Assembly: GCA_014529385.2 (NCBI GenBank)
Contig: CM043960.1
Coordinates: 26,799,896 to 26,863,895 of the forward strand
Source of the DNA: Adiantum capillus-veneris
Lineage: Eukaryota; Streptophyta; Polypodiopsida; Polypodiales; Pteridaceae
Direction of reading: 5' to 3'
DNA length: 64,000 bases
Below the pieces are notes generated by a model. It was not told where the DNA came from. It did not search any database and saw only the letters and a list, made by a program, of their open reading frames with translations. Positions 31,353 through 42,092 of the stretch are shown in pieces (within the stretch, counting starts at the first letter, position 1; each line of letters opens with the position of its first letter). The position numbers and the translations under genes were made by a program.

Positions 31353-32771
31353 TTACATGAGTCCCTCTGTCATGATGCAAATTTGTGCACCCCCATCCAC
31401 TAGACCTTTCCTAACCAATCTTCCTTTGATGTAACAGTCTAGCACCGGTGTAATGTCCTCATTCATTTCAGCTTGTGCAATTTTTACAACGGGCGCACTC
31501 TCTTTTACCTTTCTCCTAGTGCTAACTGCCCTTGTTAAATCCCTCCTAACTTGTGGACATAATGCAAGAAATTGAGGCCATGAAATATCAGGACCCTTAC
31601 CTCTCATGTCTTCCAACAAGTTGTACGGAGCCATACCATGTCCAAGAGGGAAGTCTTGGAGGTTGATACGACGTCGAGTCCTCTTGGTTTCCTTGGTTTC
31701 CTTTGCCTTCTTGCCTTGTCCATGGTCACTCTGTGATGTGACTCCTTCTTTCTCTTTACCTTTTCCTCGGCCACGCTTAATGCCATTGGCTTCCATGTCA
31801 ACCTCATTTGAATTTGTCACCTCTACCACATGCACATTTGGATCTGGCAAAGGTGGAACTCTTTCTACCCCTTGTGGAGGTGGTCTTGGTCCATTTGGCC
31901 TTTGTAGAAGCCTTGGTTGTTGACCAGCTCCTTCTCTTGCATTCATCACTGGGTAATTTAAGTTAGGTCTCCCTGGCTCTCCACGGGGCCAAGGACAATT
32001 ATACATCCCATGTCCAGACTCTCCGCAATTCCAACATTGCAAGACTCTCCTAGTTCGTGGCTCTCTCTCTTCTGACTTCTTTGCTTGTCCCTTTGGACCT
32101 ACAACTTGTGCAAGGTGAATTGACAGGCTGCTTAAAGATTCATTTAACTTCTCAATCACTTTAGCCGTTACCTCAGGAAGCTCCCTAGATGTTGATGCTT
32201 GTGACTTACCTTTGGGTCTAAGACCTTCTATTGGAACCTCTCTCCTTAAGCACTTGAGTTTCCTATACTTCTCAGCAGCCCTAGTTTTCGCTGCATCAAA
32301 AGTAGCAGGTGCACCCGCCTCAACTTTTACCTTAAGGTCAGGAAAGAGTCCGGCTATGAACCTCTCCTTCTTTAAAAATTCTGCACCATCACCAGGGTTA
32401 GCAACATTTCGTATCCATAGAGCCCAAAGACGTAGAAACTCTTGCTTGTACAAGTAGTAGTCATCTAAGTCTTTTTGCTTATGAGAAACAATGTCTTGCC
32501 ATAGTTTTTGAGTGTTTTGGGGATCAAAGAAGTATCTCTTAAAAAGATTCAAAACTTCTGTGTAATTCCCCTTAATTTCCTCAGGCAAAGAGTCAAACCA
32601 AGTACTAGCATCTTTCCTAAGGACCACTTCAAACATTTCTACACGTTCTTGATTGGTTACTATCCTCTTGATACGGCAAGACATCTTGAAATTTGCTAAA
32701 AATAATTCTGCATCCTCTCCAGGCTCTCCAAAGAAAAGAGGATATCCAGACATTTGGCGTTGGCTCTCCAT
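31353..32771 (-). CDS. Tat-type gag and start of protease
   Basis: 472 codons. The Gag domain is at residues 10-170 (YPLFFGEPGEDAELFLANF, TWFDSLPEEIKGNY, the retrotransposon gag core), then a basic/Pro-rich region with zinc knuckle CWNCGESGHGMYNC, then a linker and the protease start VDGGAQICIMTEGL with DGGA at the active site (DSGA or DTGA is more usual). Gag packages element RNA into particles. The frame ends at a TAA that looks like a single-base nonsense change. Confidence 0.92.
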   Translation of the reverse strand: MESQRQMSGYPLFFGEPGEDAELFLANFKMSCRIKRIVTNQERVEMFEVVLRKDASTWFDSLPEEIKGNYTEVLNLFKRYFFDPQNTQKLWQDIVSHKQKDLDDYYLYKQEFLRLWALWIRNVANPGDGAEFLKKERFIAGLFPDLKVKVEAGAPATFDAAKTRAAEKYRKLKCLRREVPIEGLRPKGKSQASTSRELPEVTAKVIEKLNESLSSLSIHLAQVVGPKGQAKKSEEREPRTRRVLQCWNCGESGHGMYNCPWPRGEPGRPNLNYPVMNAREGAGQQPRLLQRPNGPRPPPQGVERVPPLPDPNVHVVEVTNSNEVDMEANGIKRGRGKGKEKEGVTSQSDHGQGKKAKETKETKRTRRRINLQDFPLGHGMAPYNLLEDMRGKGPDISWPQFLALCPQVRRDLTRAVSTRRKVKESAPVVKIAQAEMNEDITPVLDCYIKGRLVRKGLVDGGAQICIMTEGLM

Positions 32772-32859
32772 TATTATGAAATATTACAACACGAGTTACA
32801 ATAAGGGATACAATAGAGATTTAGAACCACTCGCCTGCAAATGAAGAAGTAAGAAAATA

Positions 32860-33279
32860 CTACTCTAGGTTTTCTTCTTCAGCTATCCAAGCTTCAATGA
32901 GGTCTCGATTTGTTTGATCAAAACAAAAAGGTAGACTATTGATGAGCTCTAAGAAGGGTTGAAATTCTTCAAAGCTAAGGCGATAAACAGAAATCTCTAG
33001 AACTTCATTTTCTGGATCCAAAAGAGCAACCACGTCCCAAGTGATAAATTGCACTTGCTCTACAATTCCCAACGCACAAGCGGTTTGTATAAAAACTAGA
33101 TCTTCATGCTCGTCGAAGGCTTTGAGAAAGTAGCAATTGACTAGGAGCTCCTTTCCTTCGAGTTCCACACAGTCGGAGTGAGGCAACCTTCTCACAATTT
33201 CATAAAGAACATCCTCATCAAGTCCAATCAAGTTTGCAAGATTTAAAGACTCCACTTGTGCTACAAAATTCCTGGACAA
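32860..33279 (-). CDS. Extra ORF A upstream of gag
   Basis: 139 codons between the PBS and gag of the Tat-type element. The N-terminal segment DEDVLYEIVRRLPH resembles the first helix of F-box domains (LP.E....I..RLP). The rest is acidic and unrecognised. It is paralogous to the neighbouring ORF B: both share VRRLPH, FIQ..CAL, YRL/HRL.F.EF.P.L.LINSLPF.F. Tat/Ogre-type elements are known to carry extra ORFs before gag. A tandem pair of F-box-like ORFs is not something I recognise. Function unknown; an interaction with host ubiquitin ligase is speculation. Confidence 0.7.
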   Translation of the reverse strand: MSRNFVAQVESLNLANLIGLDEDVLYEIVRRLPHSDCVELEGKELLVNCYFLKAFDEHEDLVFIQTACALGIVEQVQFITWDVVALLDPENEVLEISVYRLSFEEFQPFLELINSLPFCFDQTNRDLIEAWIAEEENLE

Positions 33280-33325
33280 AAACTCCTTAGGATTATGGTT
33301 AAATCATTCAAAAGCATAAAGAGAT

Positions 33326-33805
33326 TTACAATGTCTCTATGAACAAAGTGTCATAGAAAGTAGAGAAGGATGAGAATTTATACAAATTTGCAATCTTCTC
33401 TATGCGCTCTTTATTAAGACAAGCTCTGAATAGCTCCCTATCTCTTTTGTTGAAAGCGAAAGGAAGACTATTAATAAGACGCAAATGAGGGAAAAATTCA
33501 CCAAATGTGAGTCTATGAAGCATGAACTCTGGCCGCAAGTTTCTTGAAGAGTCTTCCTCAATGGTGAAATGCACTCGCCAAACGCCAAATTTCACTCTAT
33601 TTACCAATCTTAGGGCACACACTAGTTGGATGAATGCGCGGTCTTCCTTAGTGCCCAACAACAAGAGGAAAATGGAATCCACGCGTAAGACCTTTCGTCT
33701 TAACTTCACCACCCTCTTGTTATGAGGGAGACGCCTTACTACTTGCTCGTGCAACTCAATTGGTAATAGAGCTAGATCTCTAAGGATTGAACTTTCACTG
33801 CACAC
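33326..33805 (-). CDS. Extra ORF B upstream of gag, paralogue of A
   Basis: 159 codons. N-terminus LPIELHEQVVRRLPHNKRVV is F-box-like, followed by a basic stretch and the shared FIQLVCALRLVNRVKF and LRLINSLPFAFNKRDREL segments that align with ORF A end to end. The two ORFs are 46 bases apart, so they arose by tandem duplication in the element and then diverged strongly while both stayed open, which suggests selection. No catalytic motif or membrane segment is seen. Confidence 0.7.
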   Translation of the reverse strand: MCSESSILRDLALLPIELHEQVVRRLPHNKRVVKLRRKVLRVDSIFLLLLGTKEDRAFIQLVCALRLVNRVKFGVWRVHFTIEEDSSRNLRPEFMLHRLTFGEFFPHLRLINSLPFAFNKRDRELFRACLNKERIEKIANLYKFSSFSTFYDTLFIETL

Positions 33806-33879
33806 ACATTCCCTGTTAGAACAAATGATCGTTTTTGTTTCTTGTAACTACTTGGACAAAGAAAAAACAAACATACACA

Positions 33880-34356
33880 CTATTTTGCCGGGCTGCACTT
33901 CATTTTAAATAAAATGAACACATGTACATCAAAAGAAGTGTGGTAGTTGATGAGAGGTAGAATGACAGGGTTTGGTGATGCAAGAATTTCTCCTACTCTT
34001 TGGGCACCAAACATGAACACCATTCGTTGTTGAAAATGGATCTTTCTACTAATTTCAACGTTTATTCTAATGTGTGGAGTAAAATGAAAGGGAAAAACCT
34101 CTATTCCTGGGCCATTATCCATGGCCTATGCATGTCCTAATGCTTAAAATAACACAAAAATATAGACATCCAAGCTAATATCATACCTAATGAGAGGAAA
34201 AATAAAAGGATTTACCGAAGTGTTTATCTCGGCTAACCTAAGTGGACCTAAAATCCTACGAATTACCCGTTGAAATTGCAACTTAGTACTAAAAATTATG
34301 TGTATCTTTTGCCTTGCAATGGTAATGAAAGGATCATACAAACTCTCGTGATTCAT
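33880..34356 (-). repeat. Two leader repeat units of Tat-type element
   Basis: Two diverged copies of a roughly 220-base unit (33880-34122 and 34144-34356) between the PBS and ORF B. A translated segment like NPFIFPLIRYD..LDVYIF recurs in both, and again at 5623-5916. It may be a decayed coding domain or a structured RNA leader. Confidence 0.5.
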
Positions 34357-34419
34357 GCAAACTACTTGACTATGCTAAAAGTTGATCCTACACAAAAACA
34401 TACACGAGTTGTTGTTCCT

Positions 34420-34433
34420 CAGTGGGGGCACCA
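34420..34433 (-). other. Primer-binding site of Tat-type element
   Basis: On the minus strand TGGTGCCCCCACTG, complementary to a tRNA 3' end ...CAGTGGGGGCACCA. It lies three bases from the LTR edge at 34437. It differs from the initiator-Met PBS of the copia elements. Confidence 0.75.
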
Positions 34434-34436
34434 ATT

Positions 34437-34695
34437 TGAAGCGGTCCGGGGCGGGCAACAAGAAGAGCAACCTCTAGACACCCTTCAACGCTCCCGTGCT
34501 GCTCAATGGGGCTGGGGCACAACACAACACAAACCAAAACAACAAACCCCCAGCCAAATCCCAACTACACAAGGGACACCACCTAGTTTAAGAGCGAACT
34601 AGGACGCAAAAGAGGAGAATCGTTAGAGCAACCCACAAACAAGCAAGGAATTTACACTAACCCTAACACCAATGGAACACTCTCACACACTAAAA

Positions 34696-34763
<68 letters not shown>

Positions 34764-37136
34764 TGCTCGGGCTGCTTTGAAGTGTATCGTTAATGATCAA
34801 GCAAACATAAATATATATATGTAAGAAAGAGAGAGAAGGGGGAAGGGGGTGCTTGTTGCACTAATGCCTTCTTACAAATCTGTCATGACCAATCAAAGTG
34901 AGATTAGTATTTGTTCAACATAGCCTGAGTAAATTACACCACAACACATCACAAGAAAAAAGCCACCCCAATCACTGTCTTAAGGCCAGGGGAGTCCTCT
35001 CCACCCTGTCGCCCTCTTACAGCATGTGGGATTTATGGCTAAATTGATAACAATACCCGAAGACAAGCTATCAAGAACTTAAATAAAACACCAAGATACT
35101 TACACATCATTATTGTCCATGACTTCACGTTGGAAGGGAGACAAGGTATCCATGCTTAGTCCAAATTCACCCTCCTTGATTCGGCAAATGTTGGGCTTAC
35201 TCTAGTAGGAGAAATGATAGATTTACTACTCTCAATTTAATGATCACTCTCTCTTACAATGGCATAGAGTTCCCTTGCTAATCACCCCTAATACAACACA
35301 TACATATGCCTACTGCCAATGAGATTCCACTCAAGAGCTCCTTCTCAAAAGGTTGAGCTTGGCTTCTCAAGCTATAGCATAGTGCTCTTTCTTCTCCCCG
35401 TTTTTGTGCTAGCTACACCCTCCTTTTATAGCAATTTTGAAGGCTAGGGTTACTCCTCTAACCATGGTTGGGTTAGATTTTCAGCAATTTATCTAATTTC
35501 TTTTGCTTGGAATTATCAAGAAGTTGGTGGGGAAAGAGAGAGGAGAGAAATGGAGGTGATAGGACTTTTCATAGTGGGTTAGTGTTAGTAGAGTTAGTAT
35601 TAATTTACAAATGGAATTGGATATTTACAATGGGAGTATCCATGTAGGATACAAATAAGGAAGAAAAACTCTTAAGAGGTAAGAAAAGGTGGATTTCTTA
35701 CAAGGTTGATGCTCCAAGTGTCTTGAGTAGGGCCAATTTTGACGCTTGTTGACGGTCCACTAGCTTTGACGGTACATTTTTTCTCCACTCTTGACCTTCC
35801 TTGAGAGACAAGGTAATTGAAGCTAAGTAATCAACCACCATGATGCTGTCTTTTAAGAGAAGAGGCTGAATTTTGTGGTTTTTTTGATAGATATGGGTAA
35901 TTTGGAGGAGGAAAAATGAGACTAGGTGGTCAATTTTGGAATGGAATTGTGTGTGGGAGGTATGAGTTCACCATGGTTTCTCTTATTCTTCAAGGTTGAG
36001 GAGAAGGTGAGTAGGGTGAAGAGAGGAGTGGTGAGAGAGGTGGGGATGATGAGTGGAGAAGTGTGTGTGAAAGAGGAAAATGATAAAGTGGAAGAGAGAG
36101 TGTGGCTGCATAGCATGGGAAAACTGGGGTCCACTAATAAAATCATAGCTCACAGCTCGTAGCTCAAAAAAATATGAAAAAATTTGAGGCAAAAGTTCAG
36201 CCCACGATCTACAACGTTTGTTTGTATCACCTTTTCAAATTTGGAGAGCAAGTGAACTTTAAAAATTCAGCAAAACCGACCGTTTTTTTCCACTGCACAA
36301 GGTCCTTGTGGGGTCCTTCTTTGGATGATTCTTTTGAATACCTCCAAGAGTGAGCCCTCCATAGTGCATGTATGAATGCCACCTACCCTTGACCTTATTT
36401 GGTAGGTCTATAATTGAAGATATTGATGAGATCATGATATAAGTGAATAGTACAACTAAGAAAATCAAATATTAAGGGGTCTAAAAAATATGTACATGTC
36501 AAATATAAATAATATAAGTGGAAAAAATATAAAGGGGTCAAAAGAAATCTCTCTCATTATGAGGCTACCATAAAAAGATAAATATTTTTGGTGTTCTAAG
36601 TTTTTAGAAAAAAAACAAAATAGATGTAGGAAGGGAAAAATCACAATAGTGAAAAAATATACACATAAATAAAACTAGTTTTTTTGGATTTTTGTTGGGG
36701 TGGAGTTACACCAAATATAAGAGAAGCTTACATGAAAATATTTCTATATGGAATAAAGAGTATGAAAAATGGTAAGAAAAATTGTGGTAATGGTGAGGCA
36801 ATGTACAGAGCATAAATAACACACACCTAGGTAGAAATATTTAAATAAATACCAAAATAATTATGAAAAAATCTTTTATTTAGGCCCTATATACAAAGAA
36901 ATATTTACATACGCATGGGCCATAATATACTTATATTTTTTATTTTTTTGGCTCAACTAGCCCAATGACTAGCTAATTGAGGGTTTTTTATTTCAGTAAG
37001 GAGATATGGGAAAAGTCCCCTAACTCACACGCACCTATATACAGTGAAAGGGTGAGGGTAACCACAGTGTTTGAGTGATTTGATAGGGTGAGATAACTCA
37101 CTATGGCAATTACAGAGAGCCAAAAAACGGCTATCA
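34437..37136 (-). repeat. Tat-type 5' LTR (2700 bp)
   Basis: The longer LTR, with a GA tract at 34699-34760 and the 120-base segment 34571-34690 absent from the 3' copy. TATA box TATAAAAGG on the minus strand at 35422-35430. Confidence 0.93.
35422..35430 (-). promoter_or_regulatory. Promoter TATA box of Tat-type element
   Basis: TATAAAAGG on the minus strand inside the 5' LTR. Transcription would run leftwards through the PBS, ORFs B and A, gag and pol. Confidence 0.55.
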
Positions 37137-37771
37137 GTAGTTTGATGTATGCAATGATTGCTACTCGCCCAAACATTGCATTTGCAGTGGGAGTAGTAAG
37201 TCGATACATGTCAAACCCAGGCAAGAAACATTGGGAGGCAGTGAAAGGAATATTGAGATACCTGAAAGCTACAAAGAGTATGCGTATATGCTATGGGAGT
37301 CAGGAGCTAAGTGTAAAGGGTTTTACAGACTCAGATTATGCAGGTGACTTAGACAACCGAAGGTCTACGTCAGGGTATGTCTTTACATTGGCTGGTGGAG
37401 GAGTATCATGGCGTTCTATATTACAAGATTGTGTTACTCAGTCTACTTCAGAGGCTGAATATGTTGCAGCATCAAAGGCATGCAAAGAATCAATTTGGCT
37501 TAATCCACTAGTAACAGATTTGGGAATCAAAGAAGAGATGCCTGTGTTATATTGTGATAGTCAAAGTGCTATACAATTGGCTCGCAATCCAGTTTATCAC
37601 TCAAAGACAAAGCATGTGGATGTGAAGTATCATTTCATCAGGGAAATGCTCGAGGATAAGCAACTTCAGCTTGTCAAAGTTCACACCACAAAAAATCCTG
37701 CTGATCTACTTACAAAAGGACTTCCCTCAGAGAGCTTTGCGCATTTTCGCAAGCAGTTAGGTGTAGGGTAG
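37137..37771 (+). pseudogene. Copia A RT end and RNase H
   Basis: Final part of copia A pol, continuing the frame cut at 24923: SLMYAMIATRPNIAFAVGVV, then RNase H with FTDSDYAGDLDNRRSTSGY, QSTSEAEYVAASKA, YCDSQSAIQLA and ADLLTKGLPSE. RNase H removes the RNA strand during cDNA synthesis. This stretch is open to its natural stop, 90 bases before the 3' LTR, with the polypurine tract AAGTGGGAGG just before the LTR. Confidence 0.92.
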
Positions 37772-37860
37772 TACACCACTTCTCTACATCTCTTGTATAT
37801 TAGCTTGTATAGTAGCTTCTCTCACACTTAAAGTACCACATTGGACTTTAAGTGGGAGGT

Positions 37861-38052
37861 TGCTGGGGTATAAAGCCCAATGTGGTCGCCCAGGTAAGTG
37901 GACGGGCCGCCAGGTATGTACACATATTCTTTTGTAAAAACCTAATAAGAACTCACTATGCTCTACACATTACAGTAGAGCGAGTTCACCATATCGTCGT
38001 GCTCTTCTTCTCGCACTCTCTCTCGCGTCGCACTTCCGCTCGTACTCCTTCA
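37861..38052 (+). repeat. Copia A 3' LTR (192 bp)
   Basis: Starts TGCTGGGGTATAAAG and ends ACTCCTTCA. Followed by the GGGAG duplication. Confidence 0.93.
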
Positions 38053-38126
38053 GGGAGAACAAGAAAGCAAGAGCAGATCCTCAAGTTAAAGATCAAGAGA
38101 ATCAAGACTAAGGACCACGATTTTGG

Positions 38127-38810
38127 GTGCCAAAAGCTGTCAAGGACAGATTGATTATGAGAAGCTCTCTAGTGACTCATCTATTTCCAGTCAAGCAGAC
38201 AGCCACCGCCATCGACATAACCCAAGTATTTTTCAAAGAGGTAGTAAGATTACATGGAATCCCTACAAGATTCATCAGTGATCGGGATATTAAATATACT
38301 TCTAACTTTTGGCAAGCCATGTTTCGATCTCTGGGTACCAAACTGAATCTCAGCTCAGCATATCATCCGGAGACTGGTGGTCAAACTGAGTGAGTGAATC
38401 AAATCATTGAAGATATGCTTCGAGCATACTACAACCAGCATCCCTAACTATGGATCAAGTTTCTTCCCCTAGTTGAGTTTGCTTATAACTCTTCTCACCA
38501 TCGCAGCCTCGGAATGTCACCTTTAAAGCCTTGTATGGTCAGGAATGTTTAGTCCCTCTTCGATTAGCCGACCCAGCTCTTCATGTTCCTGCCGCTAAGT
38601 CTATCCTAGAAGAGATGGATCATCAACTTCTAGTCATTAGAGACAACCTGAAGACGGCTAGTGATAAGCAGAAGAGATAGAGTGATCTTCATCGCTCTGC
38701 TAGAAGCTTTAGCAAAGGTGAAGAAGTTTTCCTCAGAGTCAAACCCAAACGCAGCTCCTTAAAGCTAAGAAAATTTTGCAAGCTTGCATTCAGATATTGT
38801 GGACCTTTTG
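38127..38810 (+). pseudogene. G2 integrase relic
   Basis: The open part (38127-38393) encodes FISDRDIKYTSNFW and SSAYHPETGGQTE, the catalytic middle of a chromovirus-like integrase. Translation continues past a TGA with VNQIIEDMLRAYYNQHP, FLPLVEFAYNSS, PFKALYGQECLVPL and a C-terminal GEEVFLRVKP region, with further stops and a shift. It is the only identifiable pol part left in G2. Confidence 0.85.
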
Positions 38811-39608
38811 GAATCAAATCAATATCTCCCTTTTGTCCAAACCCTTGATCATATTTTGGTTGGTTCTTTGAAACAACTTATAATTATTCTTCAAGATATC
38901 AATGGCACTTTTGATGAAATTTTTATGCGGATATAATCAATCGTCATATTTATGGAATTCAAGCATCTCTAGTCAGTCAATTCTTTTGATATTCAAAGTG
39001 TCTATGGTGTTTTACAAGTCTAAATGTTATGATACACAAAATATCTGATTACCAAGTGAAAGACGAGACAATAAGTTATAGACAAAAGAGAAATAAGGAT
39101 GGAGAAAATAAATTGGGTACACAAGGGAGGGATATTGCAAGATTAATTGAAGGATCAATATGAAATCCTTTAACTATCAAGAACATGGTATTAGTTGAAT
39201 GATATCAATAGAGAAATGAGTCAACGCTCAAAAAAGAAAAAGGTTAAAGCTTAGCTAAGAATAGTAAGCGTATTAAGGCTAGATAGAAAGCTAAGTGAAG
39301 AAATGATCTTCAGACCTAACAAGAGAAACACAATCCGATCACACTAAAGGAAAAATACCTAGTTGAGTAAGATCACACTCAGTAATTAAAGTAACCTCGA
39401 GCCATTAAGACTTCTTTATGATTAATACTTTTGAGTCAGCGCTAAAAAAAATGGAAGAGAAGTGTATTATTCAAGGTCCATACCAGCTTCACTGTCCTTT
39501 AATCTAAATACCCTAAAGTTACTGACCATCTTCAATCATAAGATGACCAAAGATGAGTTTGTCTACTCTCTAAAGCAGGTCCCAAGCTGAGGATAGCTCT
39601 TTTCTTTG
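38811..39608. other. G2 3' untranslated region
   Basis: No gene seen. AT-rich decayed sequence between the integrase relic and the polypurine tract. Confidence 0.5.
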
Positions 39609-39618
39609 TTGGGGAGTT
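39609..39618 (+). other. G2 polypurine tract
   Basis: TTGGGGAGTT immediately before the 3' LTR. It would be the plus-strand primer. Confidence 0.55.
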
Positions 39619-40853
39619 TGTAAGGTCCCTCTCTAAACCCTAGAGCCATTCAGAACTTTTTTCAGCCTAGAAAATAATTTAGAAAAAGCAAGACTGACAA
39701 AGAAGTCATACGGACAACGAGACTTTACTCCCAAATGAAAAGACAAGGATATTTTGGATAGGAAATTACGTCATCCCTATATTTTTCCAAAAAGATTAAG
39801 ATCATTTTTATACTTCTTCGTGAAGATCCGCGTGGGAACTGATCTAGATCGGGAACTAGGAGAAAAAGGGACTAACTTGATTGAAAGATAAAGTTAAGAG
39901 ATAAGAACTAAGAAGAAAATTGGGGTCCAATAGGAATTAAGAAGAGAATTGGGGTCCAATAGCATTTGAGAAGAGAAATAGGATCCAATAGCATTTGAGA
40001 AGAGAATTTGGGGTCCAATAGGAATTGAGAAGAGAATTGGGGTCCAATAGGAATTGAGAAGATAATTCCACCCACCATTTCCTATATAAACACCCCCTCT
40101 CCTTTGTATTTTTAGACATATATTGCTAAGCTACTTGCATACTTGCCATGCTCAAGACTATGCTTAAGTAAATCAAGGTTTTCATTAAACCTTGCTTTTG
40201 CTCTCTCCCTCTCTTGAAGGCCAAACCCTTGAGGGTTTTGTGAAGAAGCTCCTCTCTTCTTCCTTTTCATCCTAAATCCCTTTCCTTCCTCCTTGAACCT
40301 CACATCTCTTCAAGAAGGACTTCAACCCTACTTCCCTCTTGCTTAGAGGAGGTAATATTCATTTGTAGTAAGATTATTAATCCATGTATTTTAATACTAG
40401 GAAGGTTTATGTGCATCATTTTAGGTTTAAGTTTTAATGGTAACCTTGGAATTAAGGTTAAGTATTAATAGTAGTCATGCATCACTAAATTATGCTTCAA
40501 AGGTAGATTTGCACTCGTAAGCTAAGCATTAATGGTAAATTTGCACTTAGGTGTAAGCTTTAGTGACTACCTTGTATTTTAGGTTTAAGCTTTAATGGAA
40601 AGCTCGAAAAATCATAAATTTTAGGATGGCCTTCTAGCTTCCTAAAATGGAAAGCTAGGTACCATAAGACAAGAGTAGTTGTCTAATCTCGATAGAAGTA
40701 GTTCAATTTTTGGTATTGAAGAGTATTTCTAAAGTTTTCAATTTCAAGTTTGTTTGCAAATACAGGATGGGGGAGATAGGGGATAACTTCGCGGAATTGA
40801 TCTCCGTGTTGTTTGAACCGAAAACTCTACAAGATTCCATGGAGATGCCCCAT
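39619..40853 (+). repeat. G2 3' LTR, truncated
   Basis: Matches 10872-13623. It carries about five CCAAT minisatellite units (39910-40070), TATATAA at 40083 and a single 158-base unit (40423-40580). Similarity ends after GCCCCATGG at 40853. Confidence 0.88.
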
Positions 40854-41143
40854 GGTCTATGCCCATGCATTTTTCTAAAGTCATTCCACTACTCCCTTTC
40901 AGAAAAATTGAGCTCGATGCTATTCGCCTTGAAAACAAACTCTAGGATTTTGAGATACTGAATCAATGTGCTCCGTTCACAATTGATTCTTTAGCTTTGC
41001 TTTGTAATTTTCCACCTGATGTGGTAGAACAATGCAAAACATCTGCACTTTAATCAAAGCATCTACTATCATAGGATAAACCTTTTACACTAAAACAAAT
41101 AAAAATATTTAACATTGACAGTAAAAAGTGCTCTAATACTTCC

Positions 41144-42092
41144 ATGGTAGCCCGCACAAAGGGACTATCACTCAATGAGAAAGAAAACAACATTTGGAAG
41201 TCCTTGAAGAATTGTTGGAACACATACAGACCATTCATCAAGTGTACTTGTCAAAAGAATCCCGGTTCAAGATGCCCAGCAACGATCATATGGTTTGATC
41301 ACCTTCTTTGGTTTGTATTTCAAAATCTTCCAAAGTTCTTCCCTATTCCTCTGGATTTGCACAAGTATATGCTTTTATTGGATGGGTAACATCTTTTCCC
41401 ATTGAAGTTCGACATGCGGTATTGGTTTTTTATGCTCTTCATGAACATCTGATTGATGCAGCAAAAGGTTTAGTATCATATACACCAGGGACTCCAATCC
41501 TCTCTCGAGTTTAACACCACCCAATTGGTCTAACCATTGACACAATTTTCAATCCCTCTAGAAGTAGGGAATAACTGAAGCGTATTGCTAGCACGCCAAG
41601 CAATACGGCATCATCATCAAAACAACCTCGACAATTTTGCGAATCTGAGGACTTTGGCGAGACCCAAGGATGCTAGAATATAATACAGATGACAAGGTTT
41701 GCCATTTAATTACTAGAACTAATGATTTACAATGGTTTAAGCAAGGTAATAAAATTAGACATCAGTTTATTCACTTAACTTTCACTAATAAATTTATGGA
41801 GTTTGTACACCCTCACACTTTTTCTGATGAATTGTTAAAGGATATTGGAATAAAAAATAATCTTGAGCATTTTCACATTAAATTTGGATGGAAATACACG
41901 AATAATGTTGGCCAATATTTGTATAAACCCTTTGATACCTTTGCTAAGCCTTTTGATCTTAATAAACCTTGTGTTTGCCAGACTCAGAAACGATCTAAAA
42001 ACTTCCTGAAAAATTTTCACAATCTCTGTGAGCATGTTCTTACTACTCAACCATCATACATAAGACACCACATATTAAGGGATAATGTATCA
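41144..42092 (+). pseudogene. Penelope-like element, N-terminal part
   Basis: Decayed coding sequence in several frames. The first part has CTCQKNPGSRCP. The last open part (41670-42146, of which only up to 42092 belongs here) has CVCQTQKRSKNF...HNLCEHVLTT followed by IRHHILRDNVS, a pattern like the region before RT in Penelope-like elements (Cys-rich segment, then HV.T.....I....L). It is cut at 42092 by element E3. Across the insertion the frame continues at 49347 as SKGFNQIPLVP, the conserved KG....P block. N-terminus and start are unknown. Confidence 0.6.

Larger units (their letters stand above)
24924..37136 (-). mobile_element. Tat-type gypsy element with dual RNase H
   Basis: A 12.2-kb minus-strand Ty3/gypsy element. 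LTRs are 34437-37136 (5' for the element, 2700 bp) and 24924-27468 (3', 2545 bp), with TG...CA ends (TGAAGCGG...GGCTATCA on the plus strand) and a GTAG duplication of copia A sequence on each side. From 5' to 3': PBS, repeat units, two extra ORFs, gag-protease, RT, RNase H, a second archaeal-type RNase H, integrase. The second RNase H after RT-RH is the hallmark of the Tat lineage. The LTRs are almost identical except for three indels, so insertion is fairly recent. Three small lesions break the coding frame. Confidence 0.93.
14917..38052 (+). mobile_element. Copia element A, split by two later insertions
   Basis: A Ty1/copia element with two 192-base LTRs (14917-15108 and 37861-38052), perfect GGGAG target duplications (14912-14916 and 38053-38057), a PBS at 15111 and a complete gene order gag, protease, integrase, RT, RNase H. 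It was interrupted in RT by copia B (19292-24761) and again at the RT/RNase H joint by the Tat-type gypsy element (24924-37136). Without these insertions it is about 5.4 kb, normal for copia. Two nonsense codons and at least two frameshifts make it inactive. Confidence 0.93.
10872..40853 (+). mobile_element. Gypsy element G2, decayed host of the nest
   Basis: An old plus-strand Ty3/gypsy element. Its 5' LTR starts TGTAAGGTCCC at 10872 and its 3' LTR starts TGTAAGGTCCC at 39619. Between them lie a gag-type start (ATG at 14903, split after a few codons by copia A) and an integrase relic (38127-38810). Protease, RT and RNase H are missing. The integrase segment resembles chromovirus integrases (DRD.K.TS.FW, YHPETGGQTE). 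The element is interrupted by a solo LTR (10883-11669) and by copia A (14917-38052), which itself holds two further elements. The 3' LTR match stops at 40853, so the element is also truncated. Confidence 0.8.
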
